Origin: Phycisphaerales bacterium
Lineage (GTDB): Bacteria; Planctomycetota; Phycisphaerae; Phycisphaerales; UBA1924
Assembly (NCBI GenBank): GCA_026982335.1
Contig: JALSHH010000002.1
Span: 47,038 to 111,037, forward strand
Direction of reading: 5' to 3'
DNA length: 64,000 nucleotides
The notes below the pieces were generated by a model that did no database searches, was not told where the DNA came from, and saw only the letters and a list, made by a program, of their open reading frames with translations. Position 1 is the stretch's first letter; each line of letters starts with the position of its first letter. Of this stretch, positions 9,981-19,232 are shown in pieces. Position numbers and translations under genes: made by a program.

Positions 9981-10008
9981 ATTGCCTACTGCCTATTACC
10001 CATTGCCT
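9981..10008 (+). repeat. Degenerate 7-nt tandem repeat (attgcct/actgcct/attaccc/attgcct)
   Basis: Four consecutive related heptamers just upstream of the following CDS. Confidence 0.6.
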
Positions 10009-10023
10009 CGATACTATCTGTTT

Positions 10024-11337
10024 ATGAAGAAAGTCATCCTTATTGTGTCGCTTCTCATTGTGCTGATGCTCTTCAGCGTCGGTCTTTGGGTATATTTCGC
10101 ATTTCTGTATACCAAGCCTTTGAGCAGGGCCGAACTTGCCCAACTGACGCCGGACTGGTCGGTGGTGACGCATGGGAACTGGTCGCCTTGGTTTACCAAG
10201 GCTGATGGGACGACCGAGTGGAACCCGGCAGCGAGTTTCAATGCGTGGGTGGCGACGGTACCCGAGGAGGATAAGGCGTGGCCGATGTTGGTGGACTTAA
10301 AGTATGCGAACCTTGATTTGTTCGATACGAAAAACATATGCGAACTTCCTGATGCTCGGTCGAGCTGGGAAGAAGTCATGGATGTTCTTGATGTCAAGAA
10401 GAATGCGCAGGTCATGAGTCTCCTGAAAGATGCTTTGCAACGCCCGGTCTTGGGGTGCGGTCTTTATGTTTCAAACGATCCCGTTGAGCACGAAACTCGG
10501 GTTCGATATGGATTGGAAGATCAGGATTGGGATTCGAGTTTGCAGGCGCAAAACCAGAGTTTACTCGATACTCAGTTTCCAGCAATTCGCACGCTCCATA
10601 CAATGATTAAAGTGTTCGGGCTCTATGCTGGATACCAACTCGAACTTGGAGATGTCGATGAATTTATCGAGTTGATGACAGTTCTCATGGAATCGTCTCG
10701 GTTCTCAGACGAGTTTCCATTTTTGATCAATCAACTTTTTTCACTTGGGATTGAGTCACTTGCGACTGAGCATATCAGTTGGGCTTTGGATCGATATCCA
10801 GGGATGTTTGATGATTCACATCTTGTATTGCTCGATCAGTTGGTCGCCCGCCACCAACACCGCACATTCCTCTGGCAGGGCGAAGCGATTGGGTTTCATG
10901 ATTCAATTCGCCGTGTGGTCGATGATAAGGGATCGTTGAAGATGGCAGGGGCGAGGACTTTGCAAGGTGGAGGCGGATCGTTCAATACTCCAACGAATCT
11001 GCCCGACATCGAACTTCATGCCTCGACCCAGCGAACCCTGTATGCTTATAACAAAATGCTTGCCCAGGCTCAGGTTGAATCTTCGAGTTCATTGATGATA
11101 AATGGGATGAGTGCGACGCAAATTCTGGAATCAGAGAAGCGGAAACTCAATAACCTTGGGAGCCTCCTTCTCGATATGCTGCCTCCGGTCGTTGATCAGG
11201 CGTCAGAACGATTCCGGCAACTCCAGCAGTCATCAGTTAATCTTCGACTCACCATCGCTGCCCATCGCCATGCGCTGCGGCATGGACAAATGCATGAATC
11301 CAACGAGACGATTGACGAGGATTTATTGCCGGACTGA
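10024..11337 (+). CDS. Hypothetical membrane-anchored protein; distant paralog of the central region of the HAAS-domain protein at 47140-49167
   Basis: N-terminal TM (MKKVILIVSLLIVLMLFSVGLWVYF); shared motifs QRPVLG.GLY, helical middle region, EAIGFHDSIRRVVDDKG. Confidence 0.75.
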   Translation: MKKVILIVSLLIVLMLFSVGLWVYFAFLYTKPLSRAELAQLTPDWSVVTHGNWSPWFTKADGTTEWNPAASFNAWVATVPEEDKAWPMLVDLKYANLDLFDTKNICELPDARSSWEEVMDVLDVKKNAQVMSLLKDALQRPVLGCGLYVSNDPVEHETRVRYGLEDQDWDSSLQAQNQSLLDTQFPAIRTLHTMIKVFGLYAGYQLELGDVDEFIELMTVLMESSRFSDEFPFLINQLFSLGIESLATEHISWALDRYPGMFDDSHLVLLDQLVARHQHRTFLWQGEAIGFHDSIRRVVDDKGSLKMAGARTLQGGGGSFNTPTNLPDIELHASTQRTLYAYNKMLAQAQVESSSSLMINGMSATQILESEKRKLNNLGSLLLDMLPPVVDQASERFRQLQQSSVNLRLTIAAHRHALRHGQMHESNETIDEDLLPD

Positions 11338-11343
11338 GTGCCA

Positions 11344-12081
11344 TTATTTTTTCTTTGGCAATGGCTTGTCACAGTTGACCCCAAACTTCACACAGATTGG
11401 ATGATCGTGTTTGCAGTTGGGTCTGGCCGTGCAATTGTATCGCCCGTGGAAAACCATCTGGTGCCCTAGGGTGGACCAGCGCTTGCGTGGAAAGAGGGCC
11501 ATGAGTTTTTTTTCGATGATGGCCGTGTTTGTTTTCGGATCGTCGAAGAACCCCCATCGCCAGCTTAGGCGTTGGATGTGGGTGTCAACGGTGAAGCCGT
11601 CGTTGATGCCGAAGGCATTGCCGAGGACGACATTGGCGGTTTTGCGGGCGACGCCTCGGAGTTTGAGCAGGTCGGTCATGGTGTTGGGGATTTGGCCATC
11701 GAAGTCTTCGACGATCATGGTCATGGCCGCGTGAATCGACTTGGCTTTGTTGCGAAAGAGCCCGATGGTTTTGATGTAGGACTCGATTTCCTCAGGCGTA
11801 GATTTTGCGAAGTCGGCGGGGGTCTTGAATTTTTTGAAGAGCTCGGGTGTGGCCTTGTTGACGCCGGCATCGGTGGATTGGGCACTGAGAATCGTTGCAA
11901 TCAAGAGTTCGTGGGGGTTGGAGAACTCGAGTTCGCAGTAGGCATCAGGATAGAATTCCTGTAACGCGTCGGTGATGTGTTTGGCTTTTCGCTTCTCGGC
12001 CGGCGTGACTTTGGGGAGGGCAAAAGGAATGTCCTTGAGTCCGCGTGGATTGTTTTTGCCTTTGGGATGGACTTCATTCAT
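11344..12081 (-). CDS. nth: Endonuclease III
   Basis: LLIATILSAQSTDAGVNKATPELF, LRGVARKTANVVLGNAFG, FTVDTHIQRLSWRWG; C-terminal four-Cys cluster. Confidence 0.93.
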   Translation of the reverse strand: MNEVHPKGKNNPRGLKDIPFALPKVTPAEKRKAKHITDALQEFYPDAYCELEFSNPHELLIATILSAQSTDAGVNKATPELFKKFKTPADFAKSTPEEIESYIKTIGLFRNKAKSIHAAMTMIVEDFDGQIPNTMTDLLKLRGVARKTANVVLGNAFGINDGFTVDTHIQRLSWRWGFFDDPKTNTAIIEKKLMALFPRKRWSTLGHQMVFHGRYNCTARPNCKHDHPICVKFGVNCDKPLPKKK

Positions 12082-12655
12082 GGGTTGATGTTTCCTTTGG
12101 AGCGGCGGTGAGTGTCCATCCGGCGAGAATAATATTGATGAGTACCGTGATGGTCAGTGTGCCAAGAAGACGCGATGCGGCAGTGTGTGATGCGAGGAAG
12201 CGGTCTTTAAACATGTCGGCTTGTTCGGTATCGCCCGCAGCGGCAAAGTCCCAGTAGCCTTGGAGTGTCATGGTGAGTTTGGGCATGAAGATGAACAGGT
12301 GATAGCTCAGCAATGCGAGTGTGGCGCAGAGGACCATGATGCGGAGTAGGCGGGCGATGGTGTTGATGTGATAGCCTGTGACGATCATGATCGAGCATGT
12401 CAGTAGGGCAAATGCAGCGCAGATGAATTGGATGGTATCGACCACGAAGAACACGCGTGAAGCAACCAAGCCGCCAGCGAGCAGGGCATGATTGCCCTCG
12501 TAGTTGGGATAGCTCGCCAGCGTGGGCTCGAGCGTGCGCATCAACGGGAAGACGATCGCGGCGACGATGCCTGACATCGTGACCGAACCGAGCCAGATCG
12601 AGAGCACGACGAGGTGGAGTATCTGGGCGATTCGGCAGAAAAAGGCACGGTTCAT
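12074..12655 (-). CDS. Integral membrane protein, DUF4149/TMEM205-like
   Basis: Four hydrophobic segments; LHLVVLSIWLGSVTMSGIVAAIVFP, HLFIFMPKLTMTLQ; start taken at ATG 12653-12655 rather than the longer ORF. Confidence 0.6.
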   Translation of the reverse strand: MNRAFFCRIAQILHLVVLSIWLGSVTMSGIVAAIVFPLMRTLEPTLASYPNYEGNHALLAGGLVASRVFFVVDTIQFICAAFALLTCSIMIVTGYHINTIARLLRIMVLCATLALLSYHLFIFMPKLTMTLQGYWDFAAAGDTEQADMFKDRFLASHTAASRLLGTLTITVLINIILAGWTLTAAPKETSTHE

Positions 12656-12712
12656 GCAAGGATCGTAGTGCGCCCAATGCCGGGAGGGCGGAATGATTCT
12701 ACTATCTCTGCC

Positions 12713-13468
12713 ATGTTGGGCCTGCCTGAAATCTCGATCAGCACTGCCGGGTATCTCGTCGGTTCTCCTTCGCCCAAAGCCGCGATTGAGGAGATTCATG
12801 CGATTGGTGTGCGGGGGATATCGCTCGATGCCGCTGCGCCTGATTTTCGCCCGCGAGCACTGACTCGATCCGCCCGGCGCGATTTGGCCGCGTCGTTGCG
12901 TCGAAGAGAACTCGAGTTTACGGGACTGGATTTGTGGATTCCGCCTGAACATTTTGCAGATGTGATTCATGTGCATCGGGCGATTGACGCGGTGAATCAG
13001 GCTGCCGAAATGAGCAGCGAACTGGCAGCACTCGTCGGTGGGCGATCGAAACCGACGGTCTCGGTGGTGTTGGCGAGTGATATGAACCCAACTGATCGTG
13101 ATGCAATCGGGACCAATGCTCAGCAAGTCGGGGCGATCATCGCAGACCATCAGCCTGAGCAAGGTCAGCATGTTCCCGGGATTGGGATTGGAATCGACCC
13201 AACGATGGTGCTGATGACGGGTAGTTCACCGGGCAAGGCCGTCACGCGAGCGGGTAAAGACCTCGCAAGCGTTCGGCTCAGCGACCTGAGTGCGATGGGG
13301 CGGTGTGTGGTTGGATCACAAGGCGGCAAGCTCGATGTGAAAGGCTATGCCGGGTCGTTGATTGTTGCCGGGCAAGAGTGGATCGTGCTCGATGTGCGAG
13401 AGATGCCCGAGCCAAAGGTTGCAGCGGCGTTGGCGACTCAGGCATGGAATGAAGCAGCAGCGATCTGA
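12713..13468 (+). CDS. Sugar phosphate isomerase/epimerase-like (TIM barrel) protein
   Basis: ISISTAGYLVGSPSPKAAIEEIHAIGVRGISLDA...RRRELEFTGLDLWIPPEHF pattern typical of xylose-isomerase-like TIM barrels. Confidence 0.6.
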   Translation: MLGLPEISISTAGYLVGSPSPKAAIEEIHAIGVRGISLDAAAPDFRPRALTRSARRDLAASLRRRELEFTGLDLWIPPEHFADVIHVHRAIDAVNQAAEMSSELAALVGGRSKPTVSVVLASDMNPTDRDAIGTNAQQVGAIIADHQPEQGQHVPGIGIGIDPTMVLMTGSSPGKAVTRAGKDLASVRLSDLSAMGRCVVGSQGGKLDVKGYAGSLIVAGQEWIVLDVREMPEPKVAAALATQAWNEAAAI

Positions 13469-13557
13469 AACAATCCAGACCCAGCGGGCCTCGACTGTAC
13501 GGGAGCATCTTTGGTATTGTGCGCATTTGAAGATCGTCCCTTCACGGTCGTGGCTCG

Positions 13558-14031
13558 TTAGAGAAATACGATCGGTTCAAGATCCGCCCGCAGGTAGAGC
13601 GGGTGCTTGGGGAACCCGTGCTTGGTGATGGCCAGGCACATCGGGGTGCAGATACTTTGGAGCAGGTCGAGCACTTGCGTATGTCGATTGTTGAGCGCTC
13701 CGTGGGTGCCCCACCCGACGACCATCAGATCGGCCCGCGTGGCGAGTTTGACGATGGCATTGTCATTGTTTGGGCCAACGGGATCATCAACCTGCTTGAG
13801 TCCTTTGGGATCGGTTGACCGGAGGGCGAAGATGTTTGTCACATCCATCGCGTGGAAGCCCCATTTGACCGCGTAGCGATGGCATCGGGTGAGGGTTGGA
13901 TCGAGCACCTTGGCGTCAGCGGTGGAGGGGTTGAGCAGGCAGAAGCAGACGCGCTGCCCGCCCTTGGCCCAGCGCCTGCCCAAGGTGTATCGGTAGGTTT
14001 CGGATTCATCGAATGTGGCCCATCCTTGCAT
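13558..14031 (-). CDS. DUF1643 domain protein
   Basis: LLNPSTADAKVLDPTLTRCHRYAVKWGFHAMDVTNIFALRSTDPKGL. Confidence 0.9.
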   Translation of the reverse strand: MQGWATFDESETYRYTLGRRWAKGGQRVCFCLLNPSTADAKVLDPTLTRCHRYAVKWGFHAMDVTNIFALRSTDPKGLKQVDDPVGPNNDNAIVKLATRADLMVVGWGTHGALNNRHTQVLDLLQSICTPMCLAITKHGFPKHPLYLRADLEPIVFL

Positions 14032-14046
14032 CGGCGATGATCCTGT

Positions 14047-14814
14047 TCATTCAAGATTTGCCAGATCGGCAGCATCGAAATCGGCGTTGGAATAGACTTT
14101 CTGCACATCATCGTTCTCTTCGAGCGCATCGATCAGGTTCATCACCTTGCGGGCATCTTCACCTACGACTGCGACCATATTTTCGGGGATGCGGGCAATC
14201 TCGGCTTCGAGGATTTCAATGCCATTGGCTTCGAGGGATTCTTTGACGGCGATGAACTCGGTCGGATCAGTCAGAATTGTCCAGACGCCTTTATTCTCAT
14301 CGTCGACGCCTTGAGGAGCCTGCACATCATCTGCCCCGGCCTCGAGGGCTTGGTCCATGATGGTGTCTTCGTCGTATTTGGACGCGTCGATGATGATTTG
14401 CCCCTTGGTACTGAACATGAAGGCGACGGAGCCCGCGTTACCCATCGACCCACCCTTTTTCTTGAAGGTGTTGCGGACATCGCCGACGGTCCGGGTGTTG
14501 TTGTCGGTGAGTGCGATAACCAGGAGTGCGGTGCCGCCTGGGCCATATCCTTCGTAGATGAGTTCTTGGTATTCTGCCCCACCAGTTTCGCCTGAGCCTT
14601 TGGCAATGGCGCGTTTGATCGTGTCTTTGGGCATATTGGCATATTTGGCTTCGTCAATCGCATACCGGAGCGCGAGATTGGTTTCAGGGTCGCCGCCGCC
14701 CATCTTTGCAGCGACCATGATCGCCTTAGAGCACTTCGACCAGATTTTTCCCTTCTTGTTATCCTGCGCTGCTTTGCGATGCTTGATGTTCGACCATTTG
14801 CTATGACCAGCCAT
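14047..14814 (-). CDS. yebC: YebC/PmpR family transcriptional/translation regulator
   Basis: MAGHSKWSNIKHRKAAQDNKKGKIWSK...RYAIDEAKYANMPKDTIKRAI...YEGYGPGGTALLV. Confidence 0.96.
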   Translation of the reverse strand: MAGHSKWSNIKHRKAAQDNKKGKIWSKCSKAIMVAAKMGGGDPETNLALRYAIDEAKYANMPKDTIKRAIAKGSGETGGAEYQELIYEGYGPGGTALLVIALTDNNTRTVGDVRNTFKKKGGSMGNAGSVAFMFSTKGQIIIDASKYDEDTIMDQALEAGADDVQAPQGVDDENKGVWTILTDPTEFIAVKESLEANGIEILEAEIARIPENMVAVVGEDARKVMNLIDALEENDDVQKVYSNADFDAADLANLE

Positions 14815-14830
14815 GGTGGGCTCCTGTGTT

Positions 14831-17800
14831 CTACGCGTGTACTTCGATGATTGTTGGTTCATCTGACCCAGTTTTCTCGTCGGACTTTGGTTCATCCACC
14901 AATGGGGCGATTGCTGGTTCTCCGGTGGATTGGGCCTCGTTGATCCGGTGAAGAATCTCTTCCAGCTCGGTGCTGATGGCATCAATCGCCCGCTGGTTCG
15001 GGTTGGGCTGGGCATTGATAGACTCAAGCCGATGACGAGCAATATCCTCAGCCTGTCGCCAGGCGTCGATTGCACGATCCTGATATCCGCCGCGCCAGAG
15101 CGCGTCACCGAGGTGCAGCATGATCGTCGCGTTCTCGCGATCGGTGTCGAGTTCATTGGCGCGGATCAAAAGTGAGATCGCTCCGGGGGTGTGCGGTTGG
15201 CCATCTTGCCCGGGGATGTCCTCGAATATGCCCATCTTGTATCGAACCCATGCGAGTGAGTCGATGACTGATGCCTCGTTGGGGAGCGCATCGGCTGCCC
15301 GTTCAAGCAACTCGGTTGCATAATTGATCCGTTCACCTGCTTCGGCGAGCATGTACCCATAATCATTGTTCGACCAAGCATGGTCAGGATCATACGAAAG
15401 GGCCAGTTCGTAGTAGGACTGGGCTTGGGCAGGACGATCAAAGGCAGAAGCATAGACCGCAGCGATGTAGATTAGGTCGGCCCGCTGTTGATCGGGCGTG
15501 AGCGCCGGTTGATTTCGGCTCGGTGTGCCCAGCTCGATGGTGATGAGTTCAATCATTTGCTCCATGAGTCCATGTGCATCGAGCAGATCAAGCACGCCAA
15601 TCATGTCGGTGTTGGTGCCTTGGGTTGCGAGGAGCTGATAGGTGTCAAGAGCGGTTCGCGTATCGATTTGGCCCGTGGAAATCGCAAGCCGAGCAGTGAG
15701 GGCAATCGCTTCATGGACTCGACCTTCACCCAAGAGCGATCGGATGGGCAGCGAACGAAGTGTTGATCGCTCTTGATCACTTTTCGCCTGATTGTCGCCT
15801 TGGTGAATCACCCGGACAAGTTCCTCGAGGTCAAGTCGGGGGAGCTGGGCGAGCAACAGCACCTTGACACGGACAAGATCAAGACTCAAAGGAAGCGAGC
15901 GGCTTTCAAGGATCGAGATGATATCGAGTAGTTGCAGAGCATTGTCGAGTGCTTCGACCGAGCGTGTCAGTGTAAAAATCACTTGGTCGAGTTGAAGCCT
16001 TTGGGCGGGCAACAACGCAATGCCCATCGGGAGGTTCGCATCAAGGAGTGCAGCCAACGGTTGAGTTCCAACCGATTCGGGTTTTTTCGCAAGGAACTGG
16101 GCATATTCGAGCGTCGGATCAATACCTTTAAAATCCTTGAGCCGGGCGATCAGATGGGCATCGGCCGCTTCGGGTTCTTCGAGCACTCCCGCAAGCAGTT
16201 GCTCGATTGCTCGAGCAAGTTCGAACGATCCAGTCCGTGCGTATCCCTTGGTCAACAGGTCCATTGCTCGTTGATGGGCATCGAGTTCGTAGAGCCCTTG
16301 GGCAACGGCGAGCATCCCCTGGGTTGAGTTGGGATCAGAGGCAAGTCGACCTTCGAGCCATTCGATCCCCAACGACAGCGCCTGAACCTGACCTTGTGTG
16401 CTCTGAGTTTTCCAGATGCTCATCAGCAGGTCATACCCGATTTCGCGATCGAGATGCTGATTGTTGAGTTCAACGAGCAACGACTCGGCCTGGCTGACCA
16501 ACCCGTTGCGTGCCAACTCATTGGCGCGAAGAAGTCCAAAGAAACCAGAGTGAGGAAGGGTTGTGCCGAGCTGGCGAACAACATATTGCAACTCACTTTC
16601 ATCACCAATCGGCGAAGAAGCCGAGCGGAGCACGAAGAGCTGTTCGTAGATGCTCTCGTTATAAGGATCAAGTTCCAAAGCCCGCTCAAGAAAGGTGGCT
16701 GCCGGTTCATATTTCTGGAGTACTTGGGCAATCTGGGCACCAAGAAGCAAATCCTCGATCTCGGCATCGGCATCGTCGGCAAGCTCGCTGGCGAGCTTCC
16801 ACGAAGCATCGGGCTGCTGGGCAATCAGCAGGGACGAGGCGAGTCTTCGGGCAAGAGTCCAATCGTCGTCAGTTAAATGTGAACGGGTCAAACGCGAATG
16901 AAGTTCATCGGTCAACCGATTCGCCTGGGCCCACTGCCCTCGCAAGGCAAAGCCTTGGGCATGGGTGCTGAGCCAGTCGACGGATTCTTGCGTGATACGA
17001 TTGAGTTCGACTGCATCAAGGTGCTCGATAAGATCAGCTCGTCCAAGTCCGATGCCCATTGCAGCGATGAGTAGCTCTTGGGTGGCCGATCGCGGGTTTG
17101 CATGCCCATGCATGAATTGGACGGGATGATTAAGTGTTCGGATCATTCCCGAGGCGATCGCTTTGGAGATGCCCGGGTTGGTTTCGAGGATGGTGAGTGC
17201 AGCGGCAAATCGTTTGTCATCATCCTCGATCCGATGCAAAATGCGCAAACACAGGGTTGAGTCTTTGGCATCGAGTCCTGCCGATCCAAGCCGGGCGATT
17301 GCGTGATTGGTGTCGAGGGCTTCGAGCTCGATGCTGAGGAGCGATCGTCGGATCGAAGCGGTGAGCCCTGGGCGTTTGGCCAACTCGGCGATGGCTGGGC
17401 CCAACACATCGCCGATCCCATCGAATGAGGCCAAGGCCCGGGCCCATTGGCGCTCCTCATTGCCCAGATTGGAAGCTGAGCGTTGGAGATGGTCAAGAAA
17501 AATGAGCGATGCCCTTGCAGGTTGACCTTCGCGCAGGGCCCAGGCAATTTGCCGGGCGACCAGCGCGATCGGTGGATGCTCAACACCCATCGCCGCATTG
17601 GTATACGCCTCTTGGGCCCGAGACTGGGCACCGATCGACGCCCACGCATCGCCCACAGCCAGCCAGAGTTGGGATCGTCGGCTCATGATCTGGATGATCT
17701 CATGCTTCCATCGCAGATCACGCGATCTGGTATTGAACGAATCGAGTGCATCGCCAAGTGTTTGCGCACCGGCTTTGAGATACCCCGAGTCAATCTCGGC

Positions 17801-18520
17801 AGCTCCAAGAAGTACCCTGGCGATCGAGCGGGCGAGCGGATGATTCCGGACCGATCGATCTCGAAGGGCTTGTGAGGTGAGCCAGATGACCCGCCGAGAA
17901 TCGTCTTGTAGGGAGGCTTGGGCAGCAAGGTGGATCATCGCCCGAGGCGAACGATCGCCGAGCTCAATGGCCCGTTCAAAGGCTGCGATTGCTCCGGCAC
18001 GATCATCGGCCACAATCAACGCGTCGCCGAGCTCGCGTTGGATCGAAGATGACCCAGGGTCAAGCTGGGCAGCTTGTTCGAGCACCGAGATCGCCTGCGA
18101 AAACGCCCCGGTTTGCCGCAATGCGCGTGCCCGGGTGTAGAGTTTGATTGCCTGCGATCGGTGTTGGGGATCAATCCGCTCTTCAAGACGCTCGTCAGCA
18201 TCGAATGGGCTATGAGCATCGGCATCAATCGCAGTAGGATCGCGCATCGCCCGTTGATATGCAGGCGAACCCACATCGAGCGCAGTTGCCATATCGGGGA
18301 TAATCAGGCCAAGCAATTCGTCGGATGCTCGGGTCATCGGATCGAGTGTTTCAAGCTCAGCGCGGGCTTCGAGTGCCCGGATGGGGTTTTCGATGTGCTC
18401 GGTTGCCAAGATAATCCGTTGGTCACTACTTGGAGAATGTGCACATGCAGAGAGGGAAGCCACGATCAAGAAGGTGCTGGTGATCCAAGCGGCAGAGCGC
18501 ACCAAAGATGCGCAGCGCAT
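14831..18520 (-). CDS. Very large TPR-repeat lipoprotein
   Basis: Signal/lipobox-like LIVASLSAC followed by many TPR-like helices (QLDPGSSSIQRELGDALIVADDRAGAIAAFERAIEL; YELALSYDPDHAWSNNDYGYMLAEAG); start placed at M35 of the ORF. Confidence 0.8.
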   Translation of the reverse strand: MRCASLVRSAAWITSTFLIVASLSACAHSPSSDQRIILATEHIENPIRALEARAELETLDPMTRASDELLGLIIPDMATALDVGSPAYQRAMRDPTAIDADAHSPFDADERLEERIDPQHRSQAIKLYTRARALRQTGAFSQAISVLEQAAQLDPGSSSIQRELGDALIVADDRAGAIAAFERAIELGDRSPRAMIHLAAQASLQDDSRRVIWLTSQALRDRSVRNHPLARSIARVLLGAAEIDSGYLKAGAQTLGDALDSFNTRSRDLRWKHEIIQIMSRRSQLWLAVGDAWASIGAQSRAQEAYTNAAMGVEHPPIALVARQIAWALREGQPARASLIFLDHLQRSASNLGNEERQWARALASFDGIGDVLGPAIAELAKRPGLTASIRRSLLSIELEALDTNHAIARLGSAGLDAKDSTLCLRILHRIEDDDKRFAAALTILETNPGISKAIASGMIRTLNHPVQFMHGHANPRSATQELLIAAMGIGLGRADLIEHLDAVELNRITQESVDWLSTHAQGFALRGQWAQANRLTDELHSRLTRSHLTDDDWTLARRLASSLLIAQQPDASWKLASELADDADAEIEDLLLGAQIAQVLQKYEPAATFLERALELDPYNESIYEQLFVLRSASSPIGDESELQYVVRQLGTTLPHSGFFGLLRANELARNGLVSQAESLLVELNNQHLDREIGYDLLMSIWKTQSTQGQVQALSLGIEWLEGRLASDPNSTQGMLAVAQGLYELDAHQRAMDLLTKGYARTGSFELARAIEQLLAGVLEEPEAADAHLIARLKDFKGIDPTLEYAQFLAKKPESVGTQPLAALLDANLPMGIALLPAQRLQLDQVIFTLTRSVEALDNALQLLDIISILESRSLPLSLDLVRVKVLLLAQLPRLDLEELVRVIHQGDNQAKSDQERSTLRSLPIRSLLGEGRVHEAIALTARLAISTGQIDTRTALDTYQLLATQGTNTDMIGVLDLLDAHGLMEQMIELITIELGTPSRNQPALTPDQQRADLIYIAAVYASAFDRPAQAQSYYELALSYDPDHAWSNNDYGYMLAEAGERINYATELLERAADALPNEASVIDSLAWVRYKMGIFEDIPGQDGQPHTPGAISLLIRANELDTDRENATIMLHLGDALWRGGYQDRAIDAWRQAEDIARHRLESINAQPNPNQRAIDAISTELEEILHRINEAQSTGEPAIAPLVDEPKSDEKTGSDEPTIIEVHA

Positions 18521-18531
18521 GCGAGAATAAG

Positions 18532-19230
18532 TCACGACAAACCCTTTGTGATGGTCTTCGAGTTGCGGGCAGATGAGGAGGTGGCCCCTGACGCTTTTGA
18601 GAGCCGCTGTTTGCTGGCCCAATGCTCGATCAAAGTGTAGTAGCGTAGGGCGTCGCTTGCACGCACAAGCCGCTCCATTCGCATGGTTTGTTGATGGATG
18701 TTAAGCGAGGTATCCGTGATGCCATGTTTAGCGAGCATCTTGGTGAGGTAATCGTCAATTGGGAAGGCATGCCACCCTAATCCGAAGAGGATTACCCTCG
18801 AAGTGGCAAACGGTGGGAGTCCATCAATACGACCAAAATATTGGAGTACCTCTCGCTTGTTCATCTCGCGTAAAACCGCCAGTGAAAGATGGTTCTCACG
18901 CTCGAAAATAGTGTTGAGGATGCGGATGAGCCTTCGGCATCGCTCAAGGCTTCGGGGATATCGCGAGGGGAAAATAGCAACAAGCTCTTCTGGTATGCAG
19001 ACGCGGAGCTCGTTGAGGTCGATGAGTTGATCTTGGATACAATCAACCGCTCGCAGTGCATGCTCGATCGAGCTTTCCCAGACGAGCATCGAGAACACCA
19101 ACTCGCTGATGAGCGGGTCGGGCGAGAGTATGTGGTGGTCAATGAGATCGCAACAACCTACCCCTCCCAGATGCCCGAAGGATTGCTCAAGCGTCTGCAT
19201 GAACTCACTGAGAATGTCAGAATCTGGCAT
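18532..19230 (-). CDS. Degenerate HhH-GPD (endonuclease III-like) protein, no Fe-S cysteine cluster
   Basis: SELVFSMLVWESS...LRVCIPEELVAIFPSRYPRSLERCRRLIRILNTIF...IDGLPPFATSRVILFGLGWHAFPIDDYL aligns by eye with the HhH and catalytic-Asp region of Nth. Confidence 0.6.
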   Translation of the reverse strand: MPDSDILSEFMQTLEQSFGHLGGVGCCDLIDHHILSPDPLISELVFSMLVWESSIEHALRAVDCIQDQLIDLNELRVCIPEELVAIFPSRYPRSLERCRRLIRILNTIFERENHLSLAVLREMNKREVLQYFGRIDGLPPFATSRVILFGLGWHAFPIDDYLTKMLAKHGITDTSLNIHQQTMRMERLVRASDALRYYTLIEHWASKQRLSKASGATSSSARNSKTITKGLS

Positions 19231-19232
19231 GC

